Positions 25,500 to 37,640 of a stretch of 64,000 nt of DNA are shown piece after piece. Made by a program: the position numbers and the translations under genes. Location of the stretch: assembly GCA_025352685.1 (NCBI GenBank), contig JANXSN010000061.1:20724-84723 (forward strand), given 5' to 3'. Position 1 is the first letter of the stretch. Each line of letters begins with the position of its first letter. Source of the stretch: Sphingomonadales bacterium (GTDB lineage: Bacteria > Pseudomonadota > Alphaproteobacteria > Sphingomonadales > Sphingomonadaceae). Below the pieces are notes generated by a model that was not told where the DNA came from, searched no databases, and saw nothing but the letters and a program-made list of their open reading frames with translations.

Positions 25500-26618
25500 T
25501 CAGACGCGTTCGAGAACATTGTCGAGGCGGGCTTCGACGGTGTCACCGTTGGTTGCCTCGATGATGAAACGAGCCGCTATGTGCCCCTCCCCGCCGCCGG
25601 GCAGCGGATAGCGCGCCTCAGCGATAATGCACGGATTGGTACCATGGGGGACCGACAGCGTCGAGGCGATCGGCACACTGGTGCCCGGCGCCAAGTCAAT
25701 GAAGTGCGACTGGGTTTCACCAACCGGGTCGATGAGCGATGTCTCCGTTTCCGACGATTTGACACGCCCGTCGATCAGGAAAGTCGATACTTCAACGTCA
25801 CGAGCCACGACTTCGCCGGCGTTTTCGACAATCAAATTATACTCGACCAGATCAGTTTGGCCACGGGCGTTCGAGCCCGTTGCCTGCAGGCTGATCCCAA
25901 TCCAGGGACGCTCATCTCCGACGCCAGGCTTGGCAGCTTTCGATTTCTTCACCGAACTGGCGGCGGGCTTCGCCACTGGCACGATGGCGACGGACGCGAC
26001 GAGAGGTAACGCCGGCTTCAGTAGTGCGACACCGTGCGGTTCCTCATAGGCTTCTTGCTCGACAGGTTTGCGGCGACGAACGAACAACAACGCGACGACG
26101 CCTATCGCAATCAAACCGCCAATAATCCACAACCAAGGCGACTGGTTCGTTACCGTCGTAGATTTCGTCGATACGTCGACCGACGGAGACGCTATGAGGG
26201 CCGGAACCTTTGTGGCAACCACGGCAGGGGCTGGAGCGGGAGCGGCAACAGCGGGCACCGTGGGAGGACGCACGGCCACCGGAGCAGCCAATGAATGGGT
26301 ACGGGTAGATCGTATCACGGCAGGCGTGATCGCTGCCTTGTACGGTACAGCCTTGGCAACCGCCACCGGAGGGGGTGTAACACGTGCTGGCAACGCCTGA
26401 ACCACTTCAGACGGGGCAGCAAACACTGGAGCGGCAGGCGTCGCGACAGGCGCAGCCGTCGGTTGAGCTTGCGGCTGGTCAGCTTGCGGCTGGGGCGTCG
26501 TTGTGGCCACTGGCGGGGGTGCAACCGCCTCCTGCGCGACGACAGGGGTTACGGGAAGCGCGGTCGCGGCCAAAAGCAGCGCGAGGGTGCGGGGGCGAGC
26601 GATTGATGTGTTTTTCAT
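25500..26618 (-). CDS. Hypothetical membrane-anchored Pro/Ala-rich protein
   Basis: 372 residues, not recognised as a named family. Layout: signal peptide (about 1-28), Ala/Pro/Val-rich disordered region (about 30-165), one membrane segment (about 167-182, WLWIIGGLIAIGVVALLFV) followed by RRRK, then a cytoplasmic-side or soluble beta-rich domain (about 235-372) with WIGISLQATGSN, VEYNLIVENAGEVVARDVEVS and a closing ARFIIEATNGD. The domain resembles a CARDB/immunoglobulin-like fold, which is only a guess. It lies antisense between rplL and rpoB and separates the two operons. Confidence 0.75.
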   Translation of the reverse strand: MKNTSIARPRTLALLLAATALPVTPVVAQEAVAPPPVATTTPQPQADQPQAQPTAAPVATPAAPVFAAPSEVVQALPARVTPPPVAVAKAVPYKAAITPAVIRSTRTHSLAAPVAVRPPTVPAVAAPAPAPAVVATKVPALIASPSVDVSTKSTTVTNQSPWLWIIGGLIAIGVVALLFVRRRKPVEQEAYEEPHGVALLKPALPLVASVAIVPVAKPAASSVKKSKAAKPGVGDERPWIGISLQATGSNARGQTDLVEYNLIVENAGEVVARDVEVSTFLIDGRVKSSETETSLIDPVGETQSHFIDLAPGTSVPIASTLSVPHGTNPCIIAEARYPLPGGGEGHIAARFIIEATNGDTVEARLDNVLERV

Positions 26619-26758
26619 AACGGCGAAACAACGAGCCGAGCTGGTATTCGGTCGCGTGTATAAATCAGATTAGCGGCGGAGCGGCCGCGACAAACGACGA
26701 ATCGAAGACACGCACAACCGCTGAAAAGGTTCCCCGCGACGCTCCAAGATTGCGAGGC

Positions 26759-26787
26759 TAGACAAGCGCTCGCCTGTTGCCTATATG
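26759..26787 (+). promoter_or_regulatory. Possible sigma-70 promoter for rpoBC
   Basis: TAGACA, 17 bases, TATATG. This is a fair match to TTGACA-N17-TATAAT about 170 bases before rpoB, in the only intergenic region that separates rpoBC from rplJL. Prediction by eye only. Confidence 0.4.
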
Positions 26788-26957
26788 TCTGTTCCACCTT
26801 CCCGTTCGAGAAATGACGTGCCGTCGCGCTGTACGTCCATACGGATGATCGGGGTCGGGTTCCCAAGCGACGTCTGACCATGACCTGCAGCAGAGATGCG
26901 CGCGGGCATCAGTCGTCGCTGCGCTCCACAAGTTTTGCAAGGCGAGCACAGAAAACG

Positions 26958-29900
26958 ATGGCAACCCAACCGGCCCACACCGACCACCGCGCCCGCATCC
27001 GCAAGGTCTTCGGTAACATCCACGAAGTGACGCAGATGCCGAACCTGATCCAGGTTCAGCGCGAAAGCTACGAACAATTTCTGCGGTCGAACCCGGCAAC
27101 GGGCTATGTGTCGGGCTTGGAAAAAACGCTGCGAAGTGTGTTTCCAATCCGAGATTTCGCCGGCACGGCCGAGCTGGATTTCGTCCATTACGAGCTGGAA
27201 GATCCCAAGTTCGATACTGACGAATGCCGCCAGCGCGGCATTACCTATGCCGCGCCAATGCGCGTCACGCTCCGCTTGATCGTGTTCGAAGTGGACACAG
27301 AGACCGAAACCCGTTCGGTTCTCGATATCAAGGAACAAGACGTCTACATGGGCGACATGCCGCTCATGACGCAGAACGGCACCTTCATCATCAATGGCAC
27401 CGAGCGCGTGATCGTCAGCCAGATGCACCGTTCGCCAGGCGTCCTGTTCGACCACGACCGGGGCAAGACACATTCTTCGGGCAAATATCTTTTCGCCGCC
27501 CGCGTCATTCCGTATCGCGGCTCATGGCTTGATTTCGAATTCGACGCCAAGGACATCGTAAATGTCCGCATCGACCGCAAGCGCAAGCTTCCCGTCACGG
27601 CATTGCTTTTCGCGCTTGGCCTCACGCCCGAGGAGATTCTCAGCGAATTCTATAATACCGTCACGTGGGTCCGCGGGACCGGCGGCTGGCAGGTTCCCTA
27701 TGTTGCGGAAAATTGGCGGGGACAAAAACCCACCTATGATGTCGTCGACGGCAAGTCGGGCGAAGTCGTGTTCGCAGCGGGCCACAAGGTTAGCCCGCGT
27801 GCCGCCAACAAGGCTGCCAAAGACGGACTCGAAGCGCTGCTGATTCCGACGGAGGAAATTTTCGGTCGTTATTCAGCGCTTGACCTCATCAACGAGGCAA
27901 CCGGTGAAATCTATATCGAAGCCGGCGACGAAGTGTCCGCCGAAAACCTCGAAAAAATCGACAAGGCGGGCCTCGACCGGCTCGAATTGCTCGACATCGA
28001 TTACGTCAACACGGGGCCGTGGATCCGCAACACGCTGCGAGCAGACAAGGCAGAGGACCGCGACCACGCGCTGAGCGATATATACCGGGTCATGCGCCCC
28101 GGCGAACCGCCGACCCGCGAGACAGCGGAATCGCTTTTCGCAGGCCTGTTCTTCGATCCAGACCGCTATGACCTGTCGGCAGTCGGTCGGGTGAAACTCA
28201 ACATGCGTCTCGACCTTGACGCGCCGGACGATCACACGACCCTGCGCACCGAGGACATTCTGGCGGTCGTCAAGACGTTGGTCGGCTTGAAGGATGGCAA
28301 AGGCGAAATCGACGATATCGATAACCTGGGCAACCGTCGTGTGCGTTCAGTCGGCGAATTGCTGGAAAACCAGTACCGGGTCGGCCTGCTGCGCATGGAA
28401 CGCGCTGTGAAGGAACGCATGTCATCGGTCGATGTCTCGACCGTCATGCCCAACGACCTGATCAACGCAAAGCCCGCGGTTGCTGCGGTCCGCGAATTCT
28501 TTGGTTCGTCGCAGCTGTCGCAATTCATGGATCAGACCAACCCGCTGTCGGAAGTGACGCACAAGCGTCGCGTCTCGGCTCTCGGGCCAGGCGGCTTGAC
28601 CCGAGAGCGCGCAGGCTTTGAGGTCCGCGACGTTCACCCGACCCACTATGGGCGCATTTGTCCGATTGAAACGCCCGAGGGGCCCAACATCGGCCTGATT
28701 AACAGTCTCGCGTCGTTCAGTCGCGTCAACAAGTACGGTTTTATCGAAACGCCGTACCGCAAGATCGTCGATCACAAGGTTACCGACGACGTCGTTTATT
28801 TGTCAGCGATGGAAGAGGCCAAGCACACGATCGCGCAGGCAAACGCTGAACTTGATGCGAACAAGGGCTTTGTCGAGGACATCGTCTCGTCGCGTCAGGC
28901 TGGCGAATTTCTGATGGCGCCGCGCGACATCATCACACTGATGGACGTTAGCCCCAAGCAGCTCGTTTCAGTTGCCGCGTCGCTCATTCCGTTCCTGGAA
29001 AACGATGACGCCAACCGGGCGCTCATGGGATCGAACATGCAGCGTCAAGCGGTGCCGCTCGTCCAGGCCGAAGCTCCATTTGTGGGCACCGGCATGGAAG
29101 AAACCGTTGCGCGGGACTCGGGCGCTGCCATTGGAGCACGCCGTGCTGGCGTCGTCGATCAGGTGGATGCAACGCGAATCGTCATTCGCGCTACCGGTGA
29201 GATCGACAGCGGCCATTCGGGTGTCGACATTTACACGTTGATGAAGTTTCAGCGGTCGAACCAGAACACATGTATCAATCAGCGGCCCTTGGTGAAAGTC
29301 GGCGAAGCGGTTAAAAAGGGGCAGATCATAGCCGACGGCCCCTCTACTGAACTGGGTGAATTGGCGCTGGGCCGCAATACGCTTGTCGCGTTCATGCCGT
29401 GGAACGGCTACAATTATGAGGACTCAATCCTCATCTCCGAACGGATCGTGAAAGACGACGTGTTCACGTCGATCCACATCGAAGAGTTCGAAGTGATGGC
29501 TCGCGACACCAAGCTTGGGCCAGAAGACATCACTCGCGACATTCCCAATGTCGGCGAGGAAGCGCTACGCAACCTTGACGAAGCGGGCATCGTCTACATT
29601 GGTGCCGAGGTCGAGCCAGGCGATATCCTCGCAGGCAAGATCACGCCCAAGGGTGAAAGCCCCATGACGCCTGAAGAGAAGCTTCTCCGCGCCATCTTTG
29701 GTGAAAAGGCATCAGACGTCCGCGACACGTCGCTTCGTTTGCCGCCCGGCGTTGCCGGCACGGTCGTCGAGGTGCGCGTCTTCAACCGTCACGGTATCGA
29801 CATTGACGACCGTACCCGTGCAATTCAGGCGGAGGAAAAGGAACGCCTCGCCAAGGATCGCGACGACGAGCGTTCGATCCTCAATCGCGCGAGCTGGTCG

Positions 29901-31115
29901 CGACTTCGCGAAATGCTGCTTGGCCAAACGGTTAGCGCTGCGCCGAAGGGCGTGAAGAAGGGCGCGGCGGTCGACGCCGACTTGCTCGACACAATCGAGA
30001 AGTTTGAATGGTGGAAAATCGCCGTTACTGATGACGCGCGCCAGAGCGATCTCGAGGCCGTCAAGGTGCAGTATGATGAGGCCGTTGGCATCATCAACGC
30101 CAAATACGAAGATCGCGTCGAGAAGTTGGAGCGCGGCGACGAGTTGCCCCCTGGGGTGCTCAAGATGGTCAAGGTGTTCGTCGCGGTGAAGCGCAAGCTC
30201 CAACCGGGCGATAAAATGGCCGGACGCCACGGGAACAAGGGTGTCATTTCACGAATCTTGCCGTGCGAAGACATGCCGTTCCTAGAGGACGGCACGCATG
30301 TCGATATCGTGCTGAATCCGTTGGGCGTGCCGAGCCGTATGAACGTCGGACAGATCTTCGAAACGCATCTGGGCTGGGCTGCGCGCGGCCTCGGCAAACA
30401 GATCACCGAAGCGCTCGAGACTTGGCGCGAAGCGAACCCTGATCCCAAGGCGGCCAAACCACCTGAGGCAGTGCGCGAACGGCTAAAGACCGTCTACGGC
30501 GAAAAGTATCATGCAGAAATCTCAGCGCGTAGCGACGAAGAGATCGTCGACATGGCGGGCCTGTTGAAGAATGGTGTGCCAATGGCAACGCCGGTGTTCG
30601 ACGGCGCCCGTGAGGCCGATGTGTCCGAAATGTTGACGCTGGCAGGCCTCGACACATCGGGTCAGGTCGAGCTCTACGACGGCCGCACGGGTGATGCGTT
30701 CGATCGCAAGGTGACCGTTGGGTATATTTACATGCTCAAGTTGCATCACTTGGTCGATGACAAGATCCACGCCCGCTCGATCGGACCGTACTCGCTCGTC
30801 ACGCAGCAGCCGCTGGGTGGTAAGGCGCAGTTCGGCGGACAGCGTTTCGGCGAAATGGAGGTCTGGGCGCTACAGGCCTACGGTGCCGCCTATACGTTGC
30901 AGGAGATGCTGACGGTAAAGTCGGACGATGTTGTCGGCCGCACGAAGGTCTATGAGGCAATCGTCAAGGGGGACGACACCTTCGAGGCTGGCATACCCGA
31001 GAGCTTTAATGTGCTCGTGAAGGAAATGCGCTCGCTGGGTCTCAACGTCGAACTCAACATGAACGACGTGGTTCCCGATGAGGACGACGCTCTGAAGGCC
31101 ATCGCAGCGGAGTGA
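26958..31115 (+). CDS. rpoB: RNA polymerase beta subunit
   Basis: 1385 residues, complete. All core regions are visible, including the rifampicin-binding cluster ([27 protein letters not shown]) with the residues of sensitive enzymes, the KITPKGE and [12 protein letters not shown] regions and the C-terminal [24 protein letters not shown]. The ATG at 26958 gives the usual alphaproteobacterial start MATQ; the frame is open upstream without similarity. rpoC follows after an 80-base gap containing a strong hairpin. Confidence 0.98.
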   Translation: MATQPAHTDHRARIRKVFGNIHEVTQMPNLIQVQRESYEQFLRSNPATGYVSGLEKTLRSVFPIRDFAGTAELDFVHYELEDPKFDTDECRQRGITYAAPMRVTLRLIVFEVDTETETRSVLDIKEQDVYMGDMPLMTQNGTFIINGTERVIVSQMHRSPGVLFDHDRGKTHSSGKYLFAARVIPYRGSWLDFEFDAKDIVNVRIDRKRKLPVTALLFALGLTPEEILSEFYNTVTWVRGTGGWQVPYVAENWRGQKPTYDVVDGKSGEVVFAAGHKVSPRAANKAAKDGLEALLIPTEEIFGRYSALDLINEATGEIYIEAGDEVSAENLEKIDKAGLDRLELLDIDYVNTGPWIRNTLRADKAEDRDHALSDIYRVMRPGEPPTRETAESLFAGLFFDPDRYDLSAVGRVKLNMRLDLDAPDDHTTLRTEDILAVVKTLVGLKDGKGEIDDIDNLGNRRVRSVGELLENQYRVGLLRMERAVKERMSSVDVSTVMPNDLINAKPAVAAVREFFGSSQLSQFMDQTNPLSEVTHKRRVSALGPGGLTRERAGFEVRDVHPTHYGRICPIETPEGPNIGLINSLASFSRVNKYGFIETPYRKIVDHKVTDDVVYLSAMEEAKHTIAQANAELDANKGFVEDIVSSRQAGEFLMAPRDIITLMDVSPKQLVSVAASLIPFLENDDANRALMGSNMQRQAVPLVQAEAPFVGTGMEETVARDSGAAIGARRAGVVDQVDATRIVIRATGEIDSGHSGVDIYTLMKFQRSNQNTCINQRPLVKVGEAVKKGQIIADGPSTELGELALGRNTLVAFMPWNGYNYEDSILISERIVKDDVFTSIHIEEFEVMARDTKLGPEDITRDIPNVGEEALRNLDEAGIVYIGAEVEPGDILAGKITPKGESPMTPEEKLLRAIFGEKASDVRDTSLRLPPGVAGTVVEVRVFNRHGIDIDDRTRAIQAEEKERLAKDRDDERSILNRASWSRLREMLLGQTVSAAPKGVKKGAAVDADLLDTIEKFEWWKIAVTDDARQSDLEAVKVQYDEAVGIINAKYEDRVEKLERGDELPPGVLKMVKVFVAVKRKLQPGDKMAGRHGNKGVISRILPCEDMPFLEDGTHVDIVLNPLGVPSRMNVGQIFETHLGWAARGLGKQITEALETWREANPDPKAAKPPEAVRERLKTVYGEKYHAEISARSDEEIVDMAGLLKNGVPMATPVFDGAREADVSEMLTLAGLDTSGQVELYDGRTGDAFDRKVTVGYIYMLKLHHLVDDKIHARSIGPYSLVTQQPLGGKAQFGGQRFGEMEVWALQAYGAAYTLQEMLTVKSDDVVGRTKVYEAIVKGDDTFEAGIPESFNVLVKEMRSLGLNVELNMNDVVPDEDDALKAIAAE

Positions 31116-31122
31116 CACGGCA

Positions 31123-31148
31123 GAGCGCGGCGATCCGTCGCCGCGCTC
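31123..31148 (+). promoter_or_regulatory. Intercistronic hairpin between rpoB and rpoC
   Basis: An 11-base perfect inverted repeat, GAGCGCGGCGA and TCGCCGCGCTC, around the four-base loop TCCG. No T-run follows, so it is unlikely to terminate; processing or mRNA protection is more likely. Confidence 0.6.
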
Positions 31149-31195
31149 CCGCCAACGTCCGCACTTAGAGATTTACCCTGCTGAGGGATGAAAAA

Positions 31196-34100
31196 ATGAA
31201 CGAACTGACCAACTTCATGAATCCGGTCGCCAAGGCCGAGACATTTGACCAGATCCAGATCGGCATCGCGAGCCCGGAGCGTATTCGCTCGTGGTCGTTT
31301 GGTGAAATCAAGAAGCCGGAAACCATTAACTACCGCACGTTCAAGCCCGAGCGTGACGGCCTGTTTTGCGCGCGCATCTTTGGTCCAATCAAAGATTACG
31401 AATGCCTGTGCGGCAAATACAAGCGCATGAAGTACAAAGGCATTGTATGTGAAAAGTGCGGCGTTGAGGTCACCGTCTCGAAAGTCCGTCGCGAACGCAT
31501 GGGTCATATCGAGCTCGCAGCTCCTGTGGCACATATTTGGTTCTTGAAGTCGCTTCCTTCGCGAATCGGCCTTTTGCTCGACATGCAGCTCAAGCAGCTC
31601 GAGCGCGTTTTGTATTTCGAAGCCTATATCGTCATCGAGCCCGGCTTGACGCCGCTTGAGAAGTTCCAGCTGCTGACGGAGGACGAACTCCTCGAGGCGC
31701 AAGACGAATACGGCGAAGATGCGTTCTCAGCCGGAATCGGCGCTGAAGCCGTACGGCGCATGCTCGAGGAACTCGACCTCGAGGGTGAACGCAAGGACCT
31801 GCTTGACGAGCTGGCAGTTACCAAGTCGGAACTGAAGCCCAAGAAAATTATCAAACGGCTGAAAGTCGTCGAGAGCTTCATCGATTCGGGAAATCGTCCG
31901 GAATGGATGATCCTCCAAGTGGTGCCAGTCATACCGCCGGAACTGCGGCCGCTGGTACCGCTCGACGGTGGCCGTTTTGCGACATCGGATTTGAACGATC
32001 TCTATCGCCGCGTGATCAACCGTAACAACCGTCTGAAGCGCCTGATGGAGTTGCGTGCGCCCGACATCATTGTTCGTAACGAAAAGCGCATGTTGCAGGA
32101 GGCCGTCGACGCGTTGTTCGATAACGGTCGCCGGGGTCGGACGATCACAGGCGCCAACAAGCGCCCGCTGAAGTCGCTGTCTGATATGCTGAAGGGCAAG
32201 CAGGGTCGCTTCCGTCAGAATCTACTTGGCAAGCGTGTCGACTATTCGGGACGCTCGGTCATCGTGACAGGGCCTGAACTCAAACTCCATCAGTGCGGCC
32301 TGCCCAAGAAGATGGCACTCGAGCTGTTCAAGCCGTTCATCTACGCCCGTCTCGACGCCAAGGGCCTCAGCATGACGCTCAAGCAGGCCAAGAAGTGGGT
32401 CGAAAAAGAGCGTAAGGAAGTCTGGGACATTCTCGACGAAGTTATACGTGAGCACCCGGTCATGCTCAATCGCGCGCCGACGCTTCACCGTCTCGGTATC
32501 CAGGCATTCGAACCCGTTCTGATCGAGGGCAAGGCAATCCAGCTTCACCCGCTGGTCTGCTCTGCGTTTAATGCTGACTTCGACGGCGACCAGATGGCGG
32601 TACACGTTCCGCTGAGCCTTGAGGCGCAGTTGGAAGCCCGCGTCCTGATGATGTCGACCAACAATATTCTGAGCCCAGCCAACGGCAAGCCAATCATCGT
32701 GCCGTCGCAGGACATGGTGTTGGGGCTTTATTATCTGTCGATGCTGAAGGAAGGTGAACCGGGGGAAGGCATGCTTCTCGGTGAAATGTCCGAAGTTCAT
32801 GCTGCGCTCAACGCCAAAGCCGTGACGTTGCACACCAAGGTCACCAGCCGCGTTCCGCAGACTGACGAAGAAGGCAAATCCTATCTGAAGCGTGTCGAAA
32901 CCACGCCAGGTCGAATGCTCCTCGGCGAGACACTGCCGAAGTCGCACAAGGTGCCGTTTGAAACGATCAACCGCCTGCTGACCAAAAAGGAAATCGGCGA
33001 CGTCATCGACATCGTCTACCGCCACACCGGTCAAAAGGAGACCGTGCTTTTTGCGGATGCGATCATGTCGCTAGGCTTCAAGCACGCGTTCCAGGCCGGC
33101 ATCAGCTTCGGCAAGGATGACATGATTATTCCGGCTTCGAAGGTCACCACAGTCAACGAGACCCGCGCGCTCGTTAAGGACTTCGAACAGCAGTATCAGG
33201 ACGGCCTGATCACGCAGCAGGAAAAGTACAACAAGGTGATCGACGCCTGGAGCCGTTGCGGCGACCAGGTGGCGAACGCCATGATGGACGAGATCAAGTC
33301 GGTGAAGAAGCTGGCCAATGGCCGCGAAGCCCCGATCAACTCGATCTACATGATGGCGCACTCCGGCGCCCGCGGTTCGCAGGCGCAGATCAAGCAGCTT
33401 GCGGGCATGCGGGGCTTGATGGCCAAGCCGTCGGGCGAGATTATCGAAACGCCGATTATCTCGAACTTTAAGGAGGGTCTGACCGTCCTCGAATACTTCA
33501 ATTCGACGCACGGCGCTCGCAAGGGGCTTGCGGATACGGCGTTGAAGACGGCGAACTCGGGTTATCTCACCCGTCGTCTCGTCGACGTGTCACAAGATTG
33601 TGTCATTGTCGAACTCGATTGCGGGACCGAACGCGCACTCGAAATGAAGGCGATCGTACAGGGCGGCACGGTCATTGCTTCGCTCGGCGAACGTATCCTT
33701 GGCCGCACTACGGCTGAAGACATTGTCGATACAAAAACGAGTGAAGTCGTCATCGGCTCGGGCACCTTGCTCGACGAGGCGATGATCACGCAGATCGAAG
33801 GTATCGGCACGCAGGCAGTCAAGATCCGCAGCCCCCTGATCTGCGAAAGCGTCGGTGGCGTCTGTGGTGCTTGCTACGGTCGTGATCTGGCACGCGGCAC
33901 GCCGGTGAATATCGGCGAAGCCGTTGGCGTGATCGCGGCACAATCGATCGGTGAACCTGGCACCCAGCTGACAATGCGCACGTTCCACATCGGTGGTGCA
34001 GCGCAGGTCAACGAACAATCGAACATCGATGCGATGGCCGACGGCACGTTCGAATATCGTGGTGTCCGCATCATCGCCGACAAGGCAGGCCGGCGCGTGT

Positions 34101-35461
34101 CATTGTCGCGTCAGGGAGAAATCGCGATCGTCGACGCCGACGGCCGCGAACGGGCCGTTCACCGTATCCCCTACGGCGCCTACTTGCTTTTCGACGACCG
34201 CGCCCAGGTAAAGCAGGGCAACCGGTTGGTCGAATGGGACCCGTTCACAGCGCCTGTGATCACGGAAACCGGCGGTATCGTGAAATATCAGGACCTCATC
34301 GAGGGTCAGACCCTGACCGAGCAAGTCGACGAAGCCACCGGCATCGCAAACAAGGTCGTGACCGAGTATCGTCAGGGCCGCACCAAGGAGGATTTGCGTC
34401 CGCGTCTGACCCTTTTGGGAGAGGACTCGGCCGATGCCGCCCGGTATATGCTGGCCATTGGGGCGACATTGTCAGTTGAAGACGGCGCGACGGTTGTTGC
34501 GGGCGACGTGCTCGCCCGCGTCAGCCGCGAAGCTGCCAAGACGCGCGACATTACGGGCGGGCTTCCACGCGTTGCCGAGCTGTTCGAGGCACGCAAGCCC
34601 AAGGAAAATGCAATCATCGCAAAGGTCAGCGGTCGTGTCGTGTTCGGCAAGGACTATAAGGCCAAGCGCAAGATCGGCATCCAGCCAGAGGATGGTAGTG
34701 AAGTCGTCGAATACCTGATCCCCAAGTCGAAGGTGATCGACGTTCAGGAAGGCGATTATGTCAAACGCGGCGACAACCTTATCGGCGGATCTCCGGATCC
34801 GCATGATATTCTCGAAGTGCTCGGCATCGAACCGCTCGCCGAATATCTCGTTGCCGAAATCCAGGAGGTCTACCGACTTCAGGGCGTGAAGATCAATGAC
34901 AAGCACATTGAAACGATTGTTCGCCAAATGTTGCAAAAGGTCGAAATCACCAACGGCGGCGACACCACGCTGCTTGCCGGCGAACAAGTCGACCGGATCG
35001 AGATGGACGAGATCAACGCCAAGCTGCCCAAAGGCCAGACGTTTGCCGAAGGTAAGCCGATCCTACTCGGCATCACCAAGGCGTCGTTGCAGACCCGCAG
35101 CTTCATCTCGGCGGCGTCGTTCCAGGAAACCACCCGCGTGCTTACGCAGGCTGCAGTCGAAGGTAAGAAGGACACACTGACGGGCCTGAAGGAAAACGTG
35201 ATCGTCGGGCGCCTGATTCCGGCAGGTACGGGTGCCGGCATGAACCGCCTTCGCGTCACTGCAAACAGCAAGGATGCAGCACTGCGGGCACAGCAGCGGG
35301 CATGGCAAGCTAGCCTCATTGCACCAGACAGCGCGGCCGAGGAACACGCCGCCGAGCTAGCCCAACCAGTCGAGGGCGACACGGGTGACGATGCGCTCGG
35401 CGCGGTCGTGACCTCAGGTCATGGTACCGACGCTGATGCAGGTGAATATCTGAACGGCTAA
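31196..35461 (+). CDS. rpoC: RNA polymerase beta' subunit
   Basis: 1421 residues, complete. Zinc-finger cysteines near the N-terminus ([22 protein letters not shown]), the catalytic loop [12 protein letters not shown] with three Asp for magnesium, [15 protein letters not shown], the second zinc site ([19 protein letters not shown]) and [26 protein letters not shown] lies before the ATG. A GC hairpin about 25 bases after the stop probably ends the operon. Confidence 0.98.
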   Translation: MNELTNFMNPVAKAETFDQIQIGIASPERIRSWSFGEIKKPETINYRTFKPERDGLFCARIFGPIKDYECLCGKYKRMKYKGIVCEKCGVEVTVSKVRRERMGHIELAAPVAHIWFLKSLPSRIGLLLDMQLKQLERVLYFEAYIVIEPGLTPLEKFQLLTEDELLEAQDEYGEDAFSAGIGAEAVRRMLEELDLEGERKDLLDELAVTKSELKPKKIIKRLKVVESFIDSGNRPEWMILQVVPVIPPELRPLVPLDGGRFATSDLNDLYRRVINRNNRLKRLMELRAPDIIVRNEKRMLQEAVDALFDNGRRGRTITGANKRPLKSLSDMLKGKQGRFRQNLLGKRVDYSGRSVIVTGPELKLHQCGLPKKMALELFKPFIYARLDAKGLSMTLKQAKKWVEKERKEVWDILDEVIREHPVMLNRAPTLHRLGIQAFEPVLIEGKAIQLHPLVCSAFNADFDGDQMAVHVPLSLEAQLEARVLMMSTNNILSPANGKPIIVPSQDMVLGLYYLSMLKEGEPGEGMLLGEMSEVHAALNAKAVTLHTKVTSRVPQTDEEGKSYLKRVETTPGRMLLGETLPKSHKVPFETINRLLTKKEIGDVIDIVYRHTGQKETVLFADAIMSLGFKHAFQAGISFGKDDMIIPASKVTTVNETRALVKDFEQQYQDGLITQQEKYNKVIDAWSRCGDQVANAMMDEIKSVKKLANGREAPINSIYMMAHSGARGSQAQIKQLAGMRGLMAKPSGEIIETPIISNFKEGLTVLEYFNSTHGARKGLADTALKTANSGYLTRRLVDVSQDCVIVELDCGTERALEMKAIVQGGTVIASLGERILGRTTAEDIVDTKTSEVVIGSGTLLDEAMITQIEGIGTQAVKIRSPLICESVGGVCGACYGRDLARGTPVNIGEAVGVIAAQSIGEPGTQLTMRTFHIGGAAQVNEQSNIDAMADGTFEYRGVRIIADKAGRRVSLSRQGEIAIVDADGRERAVHRIPYGAYLLFDDRAQVKQGNRLVEWDPFTAPVITETGGIVKYQDLIEGQTLTEQVDEATGIANKVVTEYRQGRTKEDLRPRLTLLGEDSADAARYMLAIGATLSVEDGATVVAGDVLARVSREAAKTRDITGGLPRVAELFEARKPKENAIIAKVSGRVVFGKDYKAKRKIGIQPEDGSEVVEYLIPKSKVIDVQEGDYVKRGDNLIGGSPDPHDILEVLGIEPLAEYLVAEIQEVYRLQGVKINDKHIETIVRQMLQKVEITNGGDTTLLAGEQVDRIEMDEINAKLPKGQTFAEGKPILLGITKASLQTRSFISAASFQETTRVLTQAAVEGKKDTLTGLKENVIVGRLIPAGTGAGMNRLRVTANSKDAALRAQQRAWQASLIAPDSAAEEHAAELAQPVEGDTGDDALGAVVTSGHGTDADAGEYLNG

Positions 35462-35484
35462 AAACGAGGCACCGTGCTTACAGT

Positions 35485-35520
35485 GGCGGCCCTTCGGAGT
35501 GATTCGGGGGGCCGTCTTGT
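35485..35520 (+). terminator. Probable terminator after rpoC
   Basis: CGGCCC (35487-35492) pairs with GGGCCG (35508-35513) followed by TCTTGTTT. The stem is strong but the U tract is interrupted. Confidence 0.5.
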
Positions 35521-35626
35521 TTCGGGTCGGTCCGCTGATCATCGCGCTTTATCCGCGGATGAACGCGGCGGGGAAAGCGCAGGGTGACACGCCCCAACAT
35601 TCGCTGCCTTCCCCTACTCCTGCGGT

Positions 35627-36439
35627 GTGCTAGTCAGAAACTCCTTGGGGGAACCGACACTGCTCCATATCGTCCCATTTCACGCCATGGCAGGCGCGCT
35701 CGTCGGGCTGCTCGTTGGGATGACCGGCGTCGGCGGGGGGTCGTTGATGACGCCTCTGCTCGTACTCATGTTCGGCTTTGCCCCGGCGACCGCCGTTGGG
35801 ACTGATCTTTTGTTCGCGTCGCTGACCAAGACGGTAGGGAGCGGCGTCCATGGGTTTCGGGGGACGGTTGACTGGAAGATCGTGCGGCGACTGGCGTCGG
35901 GCAGCTTGCCGGGCGCAGTGACCACATTGTTTGCGCTCAACGCACTGGGTAAGCCCGGGGCGGGCACCCAACATGCGATTACGCTCGTGCTTGGCGCGAC
36001 CCTGCTGGGTACCGCGGTTGCGATCCTGTTCCGGACCAAGATCATCGTCTGGGCAATCCGCAACTTGGGTACGCGCGAAACCAGACACCGAGGCACAGCG
36101 ACGATTATTCTCGGTCTGATCCTGGGCATTCTTGTGTCGATTTCGTCGGTGGGTGCAGGCGCGATCGGCGTGACCGTGCTCATTATTCTCTATCCCGGCA
36201 TGCCAATCGCGCGAATCGTCGGATCGGACATTGCGCACGCAGTGCCGCTGACGCTTGTTGCAGGCATTGGCCACTGGCTCATCGGCACGGTCGATTTAAA
36301 CCTGCTTGCCAGCCTGCTGGTCGGCTCGATCCCAGCAGTCGTTCTCGGGAGTCTCATCGGCAGTCGCGCGCCCGATCACCTCCTGCGCCCAATCCTTGCC
36401 GGGGTGCTCGTCATGGTTGGTATAAAGCTGCTCACATGA
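35627..36439 (+). CDS. Sulfite exporter TauE/SafE family protein
   Basis: 270 residues, about eight membrane helices. Recognised from GLLVGMTGVGGGSLMTPLLVLMFGF-PATAVGTDLLFASLTK near the N-terminus and its internal repeat GILVSISSVGAGAIGV-VLIILYPG-P-ARIVGSDIAHAVPL. Such proteins export small organo-sulfur anions or related acids. Start is uncertain: GTG at 35627 is used, but an ATG at 35687 would still keep all helices. Its stop abuts that of the converging DUF2490 gene. Confidence 0.9.
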   Translation: MLVRNSLGEPTLLHIVPFHAMAGALVGLLVGMTGVGGGSLMTPLLVLMFGFAPATAVGTDLLFASLTKTVGSGVHGFRGTVDWKIVRRLASGSLPGAVTTLFALNALGKPGAGTQHAITLVLGATLLGTAVAILFRTKIIVWAIRNLGTRETRHRGTATIILGLILGILVSISSVGAGAIGVTVLIILYPGMPIARIVGSDIAHAVPLTLVAGIGHWLIGTVDLNLLASLLVGSIPAVVLGSLIGSRAPDHLLRPILAGVLVMVGIKLLT

Positions 36440-37114
36440 TCACAACCGATAGCTGAGTGATAGTGACAGTGCGTGATTGCTGCGGTCGCCGTTCGCGCGA
36501 TCAAGATACTGGTTGAGATACCCGGCTTCGAGATCGGCGTGCTTTGACAATTTCATCCCCAGACCCGCAAAGCTGCGTACCTGATCGAGGCCAGGGCGCA
36601 CAGCGCTGGTCCGGTTAAGCGAAACAAAGGGTTCGACCCAGACAACGCCGCTTACCCCGTGCTGACCAAGCGGAACTGCCAGCTTGACTTGCGAGCGAAT
36701 CCGCCAGGCAATGTCGGACACACCGCGTTGAAACCGCTGCTCGAGCCGTGTGCGCGACGATAACGACCCTCCAAGGATTTTGCCCATATTCCAGTTAACC
36801 TGTTCCATGGACTGCTCTTCAATCGAATCGCGGCCAGTCTTGGCATAGGTCACCACATGGACATAGCCGAGCCAGATCGTCACCGTCTTGCTCACCGCGT
36901 GGCCGACGTGAGCGCGCAGTTCAAGCTGGCCGAGGCGTTGGGCATCGTCGGCGAAACGGTTGACCACCTCGCCCGATGCAAGGATCCCGTCAGTGACTTT
37001 GCCGCTGACCGTTACGCTGCCCCAGCCTTGCACATCGGTGGTAGCCGCGCACGCCATGGTCGGAATAGCTGCGGTCGCTAGAGTCGTCGCTATCACCCAT
37101 CGCATCGATTTCAC
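36440..37114 (-). CDS. DUF2490 domain-containing protein
   Basis: 224 residues. Signal peptide (about 1-23), then a beta-rich sequence with alternating pattern, aromatic ends (AGYLNQYLDR, SLSLSYRL), and the family pattern QGWGSVTVSGKV at the N-terminus. DUF2490 members are predicted outer-membrane barrels of unknown role. The stop codon is immediately adjacent to that of the converging TauE gene. A GTG (37114) or an ATG (37105) could be the start. Confidence 0.8.
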   Translation of the reverse strand: MKSMRWVIATTLATAAIPTMACAATTDVQGWGSVTVSGKVTDGILASGEVVNRFADDAQRLGQLELRAHVGHAVSKTVTIWLGYVHVVTYAKTGRDSIEEQSMEQVNWNMGKILGGSLSSRTRLEQRFQRGVSDIAWRIRSQVKLAVPLGQHGVSGVVWVEPFVSLNRTSAVRPGLDQVRSFAGLGMKLSKHADLEAGYLNQYLDRANGDRSNHALSLSLSYRL

Positions 37115-37640
37115 GTTCGTTGACTCTCAGAGTATGACATTTTCATGACGCCCGTACCGAATGTGCTCGGTCGTGACCAGCTGTCGTATTTAACCAAGAT
37201 GATCGGAGGCAAATCCACAGCAGACCGCCCCCATCAACCTCAGCAAACGGATGCGCGCGCCAATTTAGTTGGGAGGGGTCTTGATTACCTTCTGTTCGTA
37301 TCAGCGGGTTCGACAGGCCGCTGATCGAAAATCTTTGCCCGCGCGCCTAGGTTGACCTTTATGTCGAGCCGCACATCGATTAGCATCAACCAGAGAAGGA
37401 ACCGCGTTGCTTCGTGGTTGCTCTCGGGACCAAATCAATCCTGAGAAAGTGGATCGATCGCCGCGCAAATCAGCAACTGAAACAAAATACAATGACTGGG
37501 CACGAGCCGCAATGTCATGAGGTTAGCGAGATACGCTTGTCCAAACGTCGCGCGGCCCGCATGATTGAAGTCGGGGGAACAGATTGCCAAACTGAACGGG
37601 GGTCGTGCAACTTTCGGCGCCACCAGCTATTCGGTCAGCA
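37115..37640. other. Intergenic region, no gene seen
   Basis: 526 bases between DUF2490 and the phosphatase gene. Short open frames on both strands have no similarity or ribosome sites. Presumably holds promoters for both flanking, divergent genes. Confidence 0.5.

Noticed and set aside
26781..27473. 230-codon frame antisense to the start of rpoB
   Set aside because: It mirrors conserved rpoB codons, a usual artefact in high-GC genes.
28500..28620. Rifampicin-resistance changes in rpoB
   Set aside because: The cluster reads as in sensitive enzymes; nothing unusual.
37577..37610. Second EcfG-type promoter (GGAAC then CGGGG)
   Set aside because: Spacing fits but the -10 lacks CGTT.
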